This document shows positions 1-5,320 of a DNA stretch of 8,151 nucleotides, one piece after another; position 1 is the stretch's first letter; each line of letters starts with the position of its first letter. The position numbers were made by a program, and so were the translations under genes. The notes under the pieces are model-generated. The model was not told the DNA's origin, made no database searches, and saw nothing but the letters and a program-made list of their open reading frames with translations. Source of the DNA: an uncultured Clostridia bacterium (GTDB taxonomy: Bacteria; Bacillota; Clostridia; Oscillospirales; Ruminococcaceae); contig CAMNDR010000028.1 of NCBI GenBank assembly GCA_946535685.1, positions 1 through 8,151 of the forward strand, read 5' to 3'.

Positions 1-1
1 G

Positions 2-802
2 GAGGAGAACCAGAAGATGCTCCCGCTCCTTGCGGTGGGTGATGTCCTCAAGGTGCTCGACCTCGCCGGCAACCAGCACTTCACCCAGCCGCCCCCGCGC
101 TATTCCGAAGCAACGCTCATCAAGACGCTCGAAGAAAACGGCATCGGCCGTCCGAGTACCTATGCGCCGACGATCACAACGATCCTGGCGAGAATGTACG
201 TCGAGCGTGAGGGCAAGCAGCTCCGGCCGACGGCGCTGGGCGAAGTCACGACGCAGGTGATGAAGGAGCATTTTGCCAATATCGTAGATGCTGATTTCAC
301 GGCAAAAATGGAGACCGAGCTCGATAATGTCGAGCAGGGGACGCAGGACTGGGTCGGCATGCTCGACACCTTCTACCAGGATTTCTCCCAGACGCTGACC
401 ACCGCCGAGGAGGCGATGGAGGGCAAGCATGTGAAGATCCCGGATGTGGAAACGGACATCGAGTGCGACCAGTGCGGCAGAAAAATGGTCATCAAGATCG
501 GGCGCTACGGCAAATTCCTTGCATGCCCGGGCTTCCCGGAGTGCCGCAATACCAAGCAGATCATCCAGGAGACCGGCGGCACCTGCCCGAAATGCGGCAA
601 GAAGGTCGTGCAGAAGAAGTCCAAGCGCGGCCGCACCTTCTACGGCTGCTCAGGCTATCCGGAGTGCAATTTCATGACCTGGAATGTCCCTGTTGAAGAA
701 AAATGCCCGCAGTGCGGCTGCTCGCTGTTCCAGCGCGGCGGCAAATCCGGCACGCTTGTCTGCGAGAAGGAAGGCTGCGGCTATGAGCGGTCTTTGAAAT
801 AA
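2..802 (+). CDS. topA: DNA topoisomerase I, C-terminal part (5' end outside the window)
   Basis: Type IA topoisomerase, which relaxes negatively supercoiled DNA by single-strand passage. The reading frame is open from the window edge, giving 266 visible residues. Near its start is the family block FTQPPPRYSEATLIKTLEEN followed by GIGRPSTYAPTI, the conserved strand-binding region seen in bacterial TopA. The catalytic tyrosine lies upstream and is not in the window. The C-terminal end carries three topoisomerase-type zinc ribbons, starting at about 464 (CDQC ... CPGFPEC), 584 (CPKC ... CSGYPEC) and 704 (CPQC ... CEKEGC), each with four cysteines, so the tail is the classical zinc-binding, DNA-contacting one. 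It stops at TAA 800-802. The next gene begins 15 nt later and trmFO lies about 950 bp downstream; topA-trmFO proximity is common in Firmicutes. The assignment is very secure. Confidence 0.97.
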   Translation, partial: EENQKMLPLLAVGDVLKVLDLAGNQHFTQPPPRYSEATLIKTLEENGIGRPSTYAPTITTILARMYVEREGKQLRPTALGEVTTQVMKEHFANIVDADFTAKMETELDNVEQGTQDWVGMLDTFYQDFSQTLTTAEEAMEGKHVKIPDVETDIECDQCGRKMVIKIGRYGKFLACPGFPECRNTKQIIQETGGTCPKCGKKVVQKKSKRGRTFYGCSGYPECNFMTWNVPVEEKCPQCGCSLFQRGGKSGTLVCEKEGCGYERSLK

Positions 803-803
803 G

Positions 804-810
804 CGGAGGT
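804..810 (+). promoter_or_regulatory. Ribosome binding site for the gene at 818
   Basis: CGGAGGT lies seven bases before ATG 818 and fixes this start. It follows the topA stop codon directly, which fits translation from a shared mRNA. Confidence 0.75.
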
Positions 811-817
811 CGATACT

Positions 818-1075
818 ATGAAATGCCCGTTCTGCAATCACGAAATGGAAGCGGGGCTGCTCACCCCATCAAGGGACGGAGCATCCATGCACTGGATCCG
901 CGCATCCTATGAGAAAATGCATCCCTTCCCGCCCTACACGAAGAAAGGACTGGAGGAAGCGGGTGCTGTGAAGATCTACACGGGCTTCGGCCTGAACCGC
1001 AAAGCCGATCCGTTCTGGCTCTGCCGGAGCTGCGGAAAGGTGATCGGCGAACTTTCAGATGATACAACCAAATGA
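818..1075 (+). CDS. Small four-cysteine zinc-ribbon-like protein (DUF6487/PF20097-like)
   Basis: An 85-residue protein of unknown function. It opens with MKCPFCNHEME and has a second cysteine pair near the end (CRSCGKVIG). C3, C6, C69 and C72 form two CxxC knuckles about 60 residues apart, a layout that suggests a structural zinc site. Between them are a G-L-L and tryptophan pattern (EAGLLTPSRDGASMHW) and a proline/aromatic stretch (HPFPPY). This resembles the small clostridial 'putative zinc ribbon' proteins of PF20097, but that match is from memory of the pattern and is tentative. There is no signal peptide or membrane segment, so it is probably cytoplasmic. A strong RBS precedes it. It sits 15 nt after topA and 15 nt before the lipoprotein gene, consistent with co-transcription. 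That it is a real gene is likely; its function cannot be read from the sequence. Confidence 0.82.
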   Translation: MKCPFCNHEMEAGLLTPSRDGASMHWIRASYEKMHPFPPYTKKGLEEAGAVKIYTGFGLNRKADPFWLCRSCGKVIGELSDDTTK

Positions 1076-1076
1076 C

Positions 1077-1083
1077 AGGAGGT
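1077..1083 (+). promoter_or_regulatory. Ribosome binding site that decides the lipoprotein start
   Basis: AGGAGGT is a near-perfect anti-16S match. ATG 1085 is only one base beyond it, while ATG 1091 is seven bases beyond, so 1091 is preferred. The site begins one base after the upstream stop codon. Confidence 0.8.
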
Positions 1084-1090
1084 AATGACC

Positions 1091-1483
1091 ATGAAACGAC
1101 TGACAGCATTCCTGCTCAGCGGCGCACTGCTGCTGGCGATGACTTCCTGCGGGAACCAGAAGGCTTCCGGCGGCATCCAGATCTCTTCCGCACAGCTGAG
1201 CAAAGGCGATACACTCACCATCACCGTCACCGACTTTACCGGGAAGTATGACAGAGCGCCGTGGGTCGGCATTCTCGACACCGATCAGCAGTTTACCAAA
1301 GAAGTCGATGCGGACGAGCATGACATCTGGTATGCAACGCTGTACGAGGATGATCATGGTTCGTATCAGGTCGTGATCGGCGAGGATGTGGAGCTGGAGC
1401 CGGGACGCTATGGCGTTGTGCTGACCGATACCGATGATGATGACGGCGTGGTGCTGGCATATACTCGCTTTGAGGTCAAATAA
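1091..1483 (+). CDS. Small predicted lipoprotein of unknown function
   Basis: A 130-residue protein with a clear lipoprotein signal: MKR, a hydrophobic run (LTAFLLSGALLLAM), then TSC with the lipidated cysteine at C20. The lipobox is slightly unusual because methionine stands at -3. The signal is followed by a short Gly/Ser/Lys linker. The mature part (about residue 30 onward) alternates hydrophobic and polar residues (DTLTITVTDF, GSYQVVIG, GRYGVVLTD), suggesting an all-beta, Ig-like small domain. It is strongly acidic, with a DTDDDDG run near the end that could bind a cation, though that is only a guess. It would be anchored to the outer face of the membrane. The start is set at 1091, not 1085, by the RBS spacing. 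It is the last gene before the 264-bp non-coding stretch. The lipoprotein call is firm; no named family was recognised. Confidence 0.85.
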   Translation: MKRLTAFLLSGALLLAMTSCGNQKASGGIQISSAQLSKGDTLTITVTDFTGKYDRAPWVGILDTDQQFTKEVDADEHDIWYATLYEDDHGSYQVVIGEDVELEPGRYGVVLTDTDDDDGVVLAYTRFEVK

Positions 1484-1494
1484 ATCTTGTAAAT

Positions 1495-1596
1495 CCAAAA
1501 ATCTGCGGGTGCAGGGCCGCATGGTCCTGCCGAGGAGGGTTTAGGGAGGGCGAGCAGCCCTCCCTAAGCGGACGATAGTCCGCAAAAAAACTACCA
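1495..1596 (+). repeat. Three-hairpin intergenic element, copy 1
   Basis: A 102-nt element homologous to the one at 7663-7764. It starts with CCAAAAATCTGC. Hairpin 1 is GCAGGGCC (1511-1518), loop GCAT, GGTCCTGC (1523-1530), with one G-U pair. Hairpin 2 is AGGGAGGGC (1543-1551), loop GAGCA, GCCCTCCCT (1557-1565), a perfect 9-bp stem. Hairpin 3 is GCGGAC (1568-1573), loop GATA, GTCCGC (1578-1583). It ends with AACTACCA, 14 nt before ATG 1611. The A run after hairpin 3 is on the wrong strand for a + strand terminator. It could be a dispersed repeat, a structured 5' leader or both. The strand is given by analogy with copy 2, which precedes smc. Confidence 0.8.
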
Positions 1597-1610
1597 CACA
1601 GAGGTACACT

Positions 1611-1703
1611 ATGCAAGAAGCAATCGTCATAGGCGGGTGCGTGCCCGCACAGGGCAGACGCATGCCGGGAACTGTTCAGATGATGGCGCAGAACATGCGC
1701 TGA
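1611..1703 (+). pseudogene. Duplicated trmFO 5' end opening a 30-codon frame
   Basis: ATG 1611 begins a frame whose first nine residues, MQEAIVIGG, are identical to those of trmFO at 1748. At DNA level the first 26 bases match except for two third-position changes (GTC/GTT and ATA/ATC). After that the sequence diverges and the frame ends at TGA 1701-1703, 44 nt before the trmFO ATG. AGAGGT (1600-1605) is a plausible RBS. The offset to the real start is 137 bp, so the two starts are in different frames and no stop readthrough could join them. Most likely it is a broken remnant of a former trmFO start. It may still be translated as an upstream peptide; there is no evidence of a separate function. 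Confidence 0.7.
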
Positions 1704-1735
1704 TGGTGCAGTAAAGCGCCCGCACAGGGCTGATC
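1637..1735 (+). repeat. Hairpin-rich insert with repeated GCCCGCACAGGGC
   Basis: The segment separating the two trmFO starts contains GCCCGCACAGGGC twice, at 1643-1655 and 1718-1730. Each copy is a small hairpin (GCCC, loop GCACA, GGGC). It also contains an imperfect 20-nt tandem (1681-1700 and 1701-1720, both starting TGATGG) in which each unit can fold: GCGCA/TGCGC at 1686-1700 and GGTGC/GCGCC with one wobble at 1705-1720. Its origin is unknown. A small non-autonomous element or a replication-slippage product are both possible. Confidence 0.5.
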
Positions 1736-1737
1736 AA

Positions 1738-1743
1738 AAGGAG
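1738..1743 (+). promoter_or_regulatory. Ribosome binding site for trmFO
   Basis: AAGGAG lies four bases before ATG 1748, slightly closer than usual. It supports 1748, rather than the duplicated ATG 1611, as the working start. Confidence 0.7.
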
Positions 1744-1747
1744 AATC

Positions 1748-3049
1748 ATGCAAGAAGCAATCGTTATCGGCGGAGGCCTGGCCGGGTGTGAGGCAGCGTG
1801 GGCGCTGGCACAGGCGGGCATCGCCGTGAAGCTCTATGAAATGAAGCCGGTGAAATATTCCCCGGCACATCATACCGAGGGACTGGCCGAGCTTGTGTGC
1901 TCGAATTCCCTCAAGGCAAGCCGCCTGGCTTCGGCGGGCGGCCTGCTCAAATACGAGATGGAACTGCAGGGCAGCCTGCTGGTGCGCTGCGCAAAGCAGT
2001 GCGCTGTGGCGGCAGGCGGTGCGCTTGCGGTGGACCGGACGCAGTTTTCGGCGCTTGTGACGCAGGAGATCGAACAGCATCCGCTCATCACAGTCATCCG
2101 GGAGGAGCTGCACGAGCTGCCGGAGCGCAATGCTGTCATCGCAACAGGGCCGCTGACTTCGGATGCCATGGCGAAGGCGATCGAGGAGCGCTGCGGTGCA
2201 AGGCTGAGCTTCTTTGATGCGGCAGCGCCGGTCGTTGCTGCGGATTCGCTCGATATGACCAAGGTCTTTGCACAGTCGAGATATGACCGGGGCGATGCGG
2301 ATTATCTGAACTGCCCGATGAATAAGGACGAATACGAGGCATTCTGGAATGCGCTTGTCTCTGCCGAAAAGGCGCCGCTTCATGAGCATGATAAGGCGGC
2401 ATTCCGGGTCTATGAGGGCTGCATGCCGGTCGAAGTACTGGCAGGGCGCGGCATCGACACGCTGCGCTTTGGCCCCTTAAAACCCGTGGGACTGCGGGAT
2501 CCGAGGACAGGCTTCCGCCCGTATGCAGCAGTTCAGCTCCGGCGGGAGAACCGGGAAGGCACGATGTTCAACCTCGTGGGCTTCCAGACGAATCTGAAAT
2601 TTGGTGAGCAGAAGCGTGTCTTCGGGATGATCCCAGGGCTTGAACAGGCGGAATTCCTGCGCTACGGCGTGATGCACCGGAATTTCTTCCTCGACTCCCC
2701 GAAGCTGCTCAATGCGGACTACAGTCTGCGGGAGAGCGAAAATCTGTTCTTTGCCGGACAGATGACGGGCGTGGAGGGCTATATGGAATCCGCCGCATCC
2801 GGCATGATCGCCGGCAAGAGCCTTGCCAGAAAGCTGCAGGGCAAGCCCGCCTACATCCTGCCGCGGGGCACGATGATGGGCGCATTGGCGGCCTACGTCA
2901 GCGAGGGCGGTGCTGCGGATTTCCAGCCGATGGGCGCCAATATGGGACTGCTTCCGAGCCCGGAGGAACGCATCCGGGGCAAGCAGGAGCGTTACCAGTA
3001 CATTGCTGACAGAGCAGTGGAATGCCTGAAACAGGCGATTTCTGAATGA
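1748..3049 (+). CDS. trmFO: Methylenetetrahydrofolate-tRNA-(uracil-54-C5)-methyltransferase
   Basis: Folate- and FAD-dependent enzyme that methylates U54 of tRNA to ribothymidine, using methylenetetrahydrofolate as carbon donor and a reduced flavin. The 433-residue length is normal for the family. The N-terminus is the dinucleotide-binding motif VIGGGLAGCEAAW (residues 6-18) for FAD. The family block ELVCSNSLKA contains C51, and YEGCMPVEVLAGRG contains C225; these correspond to the two cysteines important in the B. subtilis enzyme. The C-terminal FAD-contacting block LFFAGQMTGVEGYMESAASG and the tail block MGANMGLLPSPEERIRGKQE are also present. It was formerly called Gid and resembles GidA/MnmG, but the length and the cysteine blocks fit TrmFO. 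The start at 1748 has its own RBS. The leader is unusual because a second copy of the gene's first 26 bases lies 137 bp upstream. Stop TGA 3047-3049. Confidence 0.97.
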   Translation: MQEAIVIGGGLAGCEAAWALAQAGIAVKLYEMKPVKYSPAHHTEGLAELVCSNSLKASRLASAGGLLKYEMELQGSLLVRCAKQCAVAAGGALAVDRTQFSALVTQEIEQHPLITVIREELHELPERNAVIATGPLTSDAMAKAIEERCGARLSFFDAAAPVVAADSLDMTKVFAQSRYDRGDADYLNCPMNKDEYEAFWNALVSAEKAPLHEHDKAAFRVYEGCMPVEVLAGRGIDTLRFGPLKPVGLRDPRTGFRPYAAVQLRRENREGTMFNLVGFQTNLKFGEQKRVFGMIPGLEQAEFLRYGVMHRNFFLDSPKLLNADYSLRESENLFFAGQMTGVEGYMESAASGMIAGKSLARKLQGKPAYILPRGTMMGALAAYVSEGGAADFQPMGANMGLLPSPEERIRGKQERYQYIADRAVECLKQAISE

Positions 3050-3067
3050 TCTTGATAGAGAGAACAA

Positions 3068-3140
3068 GGGCAACACCGCACAGAGCTGGTGGTGCAGATG
3101 CGCCGCCAAGCCGTCAGGCGGGCTTTGTGCGGTGTTGCCC
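3068..3140. repeat. MITE-like palindromic intergenic repeat
   Basis: A 73-bp palindrome. The left arm GGGCAACACCGCACAGAGC (3068-3086) pairs with the right arm GCTTTGTGCGGTGTTGCCC (3122-3140) over 19 bp, with a single G-U position. Inside the loop is a second stem, CCGCC (3103-3107) with GGCGG (3117-3121). No transposase is present and no convincing target-site duplication was seen. The long terminal inverted repeats suggest a non-autonomous mobile or dispersed palindromic repeat. With no T tract it is not a standard terminator, although as RNA it would form a very stable stem between trmFO and the next gene. Confidence 0.75.
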
Positions 3141-3150
3141 AAGATCCGAT

Positions 3151-3156
3151 GGAGGG
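3151..3156 (+). promoter_or_regulatory. Ribosome binding site that decides the start at 3164
   Basis: GGAGGG lies seven bases before ATG 3164. The frame is open further upstream into the palindrome, with an in-frame ATG at 3149 and a GTG at 3089, but the RBS sits within that stretch and the zinc-ribbon domain begins just after 3164. Confidence 0.75.
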
Positions 3157-3163
3157 ATATGCG

Positions 3164-4300
3164 ATGTCAAGAATCCAGTGTGAGCTGTGCGGCGGTGATC
3201 ATCTGATCAAGAAGGACGGCGTGTTTGAATGTCCCGGCTGCGGGACGCAGTATACACTTGAGGAAGCCAGAAAGCTGTTTGCCAAAGCATCACAGCCGGA
3301 ACCCTTGCAGGAAGCTGTACCTGTGATCGAGACAGAGATCATCGAGCCGGAGCCTGCCGAAGCGCAGCCGGAACCTGTGCAGGAAGCTGCACCTGTGATC
3401 GAAGCGGAGATCATTGAATCTGATCCGGCATCTGTGCTTGCTGATGAGCCGGTAACACAGAAGGTCAATGACAGCGCGATACCGGTGAATGATTCGCAGA
3501 AAAGTACCGATATCACGCCCGAAATCCTGCTCCAGAAAGAGCAGGAGAAGGCTGCGGAGGAGCTGCAGGAGGAACAGACAGCCGGCATGCCGGAGCCTGC
3601 AGCCGATGCTGATGAGATGCTTGATCCTGCCAATGAGCCGGATCCGTCAAAGCTGGACAGTGCTGAGCCGCTGGAAGTTCCGTCGGCATTCCAGAAAAAT
3701 AAGCTCCCGAAACCCGACCGCGAGGGCTTTGTGATCGACCAGGGGACGCTCTTTGCCTATTATGGCACGGAGAAGGACGTGTGGATCCCGGATCAGGTGA
3801 CGGCGATCGGGGAAGGCTGCTTCAGGTCGATGGGCATTGAGCGGATCCATCTGCCGAAGAGACTGCAAAGCATCAGCGATGCGGCATTTTACGACACACA
3901 GATCAGTATCGTGGTGATCCCGGACAGCGTGATCCACATTGGAAAAGAGGCGTTTTCCCATTGCCATAAGCTGCAGGAAGTGATCATCGGCAAGTCCGTC
4001 CGGACGATCGGCGATGCGGCATTTTCCAAATGCACCAACCTGACTTCCGTGACCTGGATGGTGCAGACTTCAGAGACGATCCCGGATCATGTGTTCAAAA
4101 TCGGGAAAAATCTGTTTTCTGACTGCATTTCCCTCAATCCCAAGACGATCATCATGCCGATCCTGGCTGACCGTGTCTTCCGGAAGACCGGCCTCCTGGA
4201 CAAAGGCTACTGCGAATGCTGCGCCGGAAAGCTGCGCAGGGTCAACCCCTTTGAACGGGACGGCAGATTGCAATGCACACGCTGTAAAAAGCTGTGGTAA
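3164..4300 (+). CDS. Cytoplasmic leucine-rich-repeat (BspA/LRR_5-type) protein with a zinc ribbon at each end
   Basis: A 378-residue protein of unknown function. Residues 1-40 are a zinc ribbon (C6, C9, C23, C26; CELCGG ... CPGCGTQYTLEEARKL). Residues 41-180 are a low-complexity acidic Pro/Glu/Ala linker. It contains two 24-residue tandem repeats, 44-67 and 68-91 (72 nt each, 3293-3364 and 3365-3436), both starting QPEP and sharing the core PVIE-x-EII. Residues about 190-340 carry BspA-like leucine-rich repeats of the LRR_5 type (VTAIGEGCFRSMGIERIHLP, IPDSVIHIGKEAFSHCHKLQ, VRTIGDAAFSKCTNLTSV). The tail is a second four-cysteine knuckle (C350, C353, C371, C374). There is no signal peptide or membrane segment, unlike the secreted BspA proteins, so it probably acts inside the cell, perhaps as a scaffold or nucleic-acid-binding protein (inference). 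It ends 25 nt before plsX and may be co-transcribed with it. Domain calls are firm; the role is unknown. Confidence 0.88.
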   Translation: MSRIQCELCGGDHLIKKDGVFECPGCGTQYTLEEARKLFAKASQPEPLQEAVPVIETEIIEPEPAEAQPEPVQEAAPVIEAEIIESDPASVLADEPVTQKVNDSAIPVNDSQKSTDITPEILLQKEQEKAAEELQEEQTAGMPEPAADADEMLDPANEPDPSKLDSAEPLEVPSAFQKNKLPKPDREGFVIDQGTLFAYYGTEKDVWIPDQVTAIGEGCFRSMGIERIHLPKRLQSISDAAFYDTQISIVVIPDSVIHIGKEAFSHCHKLQEVIIGKSVRTIGDAAFSKCTNLTSVTWMVQTSETIPDHVFKIGKNLFSDCISLNPKTIIMPILADRVFRKTGLLDKGYCECCAGKLRRVNPFERDGRLQCTRCKKLW

Positions 4301-4325
4301 CATCCTGAAACTGTGAGGTGACACC

Positions 4326-5318
4326 ATGAACATCATCATCGACGCTTTCGGAGGCGACAATGCGCCTGCCGAAGTGATCAAGGCGGCCAGACAGGCCGTG
4401 GACGAGCTGGGCGTGGAAATGACGCTCTGCGGCGATGAAGCAAAGATCAGGGCCTGTGCGCAGGAGCTCGGCGTGAATATCGCCGATGTGAAGCTGCTGC
4501 ATGCGCCGGACATCTTCGACATCCATGCGCCGGCGCCGTCCATCGTCAAGGAGGGGAAGAATACCTCCCTTGCCGTTGGTCTGCAGGCGCTGCGGGACGG
4601 ACAGGGCGATGCCTTTGTCAGTGCCGGAAGCTCCGGCGCTCTCGTGACGGGCGCCACGCTCATCACACGCCGCATCAAGGGCATCAAGCGGCCTGCCATG
4701 ACCTCGATGCTGCCCACGGCGAAGGACAAGTTCATTCTGCTCGATGCAGGAGCAAATATCGAATGCCGCCCGGAGATGATGGTGCAGTTCGCTGTCATGG
4801 GTTCGGCCTATATGAAGTGCGTCAAGGGCATTGAAAAGCCCCGTGTGGGTCTGCTGAATGTCGGCGCTGAGGAGACGAAGGGCAGGGAGCTTGAGCTTGA
4901 GACCTACAGGCTCCTGCAGGCCTCCTCGCTCAATTTTGTGGGCAATGCAGAGGCAAGAGAGCTCCCGCAGGGCAATTTTGATGTGGTCGTGGCGGATGGA
5001 TTTGCCGGCAATATGATCCTCAAGCTCTATGAGGGCATGGGCGGCTTTTTCCGGGACAAGCTGCAGGACTGGTTCAGCGGCGGCGGCAAGATCGCTGCGC
5101 TCTTCCTCCTTAGCAAGATCAAGGCGTTCCGGAAGCAGATGGATTATAAAGAAGAGGGCGGCGGCGTCATCCTCGGCGCGGCATGCCCTGTCATCAAAGC
5201 GCACGGCAGCTCGGATGCAAAGGCATTTTTCAATGCGATCCGGCAGGCGAAGCGCTGCGTGGAGGGCGACATGGTCAACGAGATCGCCCGCACGATCGAA
5301 GCAATGAAAGAGGCGTAA
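4326..5318 (+). CDS. plsX: Phosphate acyltransferase PlsX
   Basis: Converts acyl-ACP to acyl-phosphate, the acyl donor for PlsY in the first step of bacterial phospholipid synthesis; it is a peripheral membrane enzyme. The 330-residue length is typical. Recognisable family blocks are the N-terminal IIIDAFGGDNAP, the central EGKNTSLAVGLQAL and FVSAGSSGALVTGAT, then RPAMTSMLPT, LLNVGAEETKG and VVADGFAGNMILKLYEG. GAGGTGA (4314-4320) is the RBS, five bases before ATG. rnc follows after 2 nt, so the two are almost certainly co-transcribed and probably translationally coupled. In many Firmicutes acpP, encoding the acyl carrier protein, lies between plsX and rnc; here it does not. fabD and fabG are also not present in the window. 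Confidence 0.97.
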   Translation: MNIIIDAFGGDNAPAEVIKAARQAVDELGVEMTLCGDEAKIRACAQELGVNIADVKLLHAPDIFDIHAPAPSIVKEGKNTSLAVGLQALRDGQGDAFVSAGSSGALVTGATLITRRIKGIKRPAMTSMLPTAKDKFILLDAGANIECRPEMMVQFAVMGSAYMKCVKGIEKPRVGLLNVGAEETKGRELELETYRLLQASSLNFVGNAEARELPQGNFDVVVADGFAGNMILKLYEGMGGFFRDKLQDWFSGGGKIAALFLLSKIKAFRKQMDYKEEGGGVILGAACPVIKAHGSSDAKAFFNAIRQAKRCVEGDMVNEIARTIEAMKEA

Positions 5319-5320
5319 AT

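Larger units (their letters stand above)
1484..1747 (+). other. Non-coding region between the lipoprotein gene and trmFO
   Basis: This 264-bp stretch holds no intact gene. In order it contains the three-hairpin element (1495-1596), an RBS-like AGAGGT (1600-1605), a duplicated trmFO start (1611-1636) opening a 30-codon frame, a hairpin-rich insert (1637-1735) and the functional trmFO RBS (1738-1743). No convincing -35/-10 pair and no terminator with a T tract were seen. Confidence 0.75.

Noticed and set aside
1055..1522. Minus-strand frame of 155 codons opposite the lipoprotein gene
   Set aside because: The plus-strand lipoprotein has an RBS and signal peptide. The antisense frame has neither and runs into the hairpin element.
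1568..1590. Possible intrinsic terminator (stem GCGGAC/GTCCGC plus seven A)
   Set aside because: The homopolymer after the stem is A on the + strand. Read on the - strand, the T run precedes the stem, so neither orientation gives stem then T tract.
1484..1747. Riboswitch or T-box leader for trmFO
   Set aside because: I could not match the stretch to any riboswitch or T-box consensus. The structure seen is the three-hairpin element shared with the smc leader.
3068..3140. trmFO terminator
   Set aside because: The stem is strong but no T-rich tract follows it; the long arms with a structured loop fit a palindromic repeat better.
3048..3146. Outer inverted repeat GATCTT/AAGATC extending the palindrome
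   Set aside because: Only 6 bp, separated from the main arms by unpaired bases on one side; easily chance.
3089..3163. Upstream extension of the LRR gene to GTG 3089 or ATG 3149
   Set aside because: The extension would read through the palindrome and the RBS at 3151-3156. The zinc-ribbon domain starts right after ATG 3164.
5183..5320. N-terminal extension of RNase III into plsX
   Set aside because: The extra 46 residues overlap plsX and look like out-of-frame plsX. The normal RNase III length and N-terminus begin at 5321.
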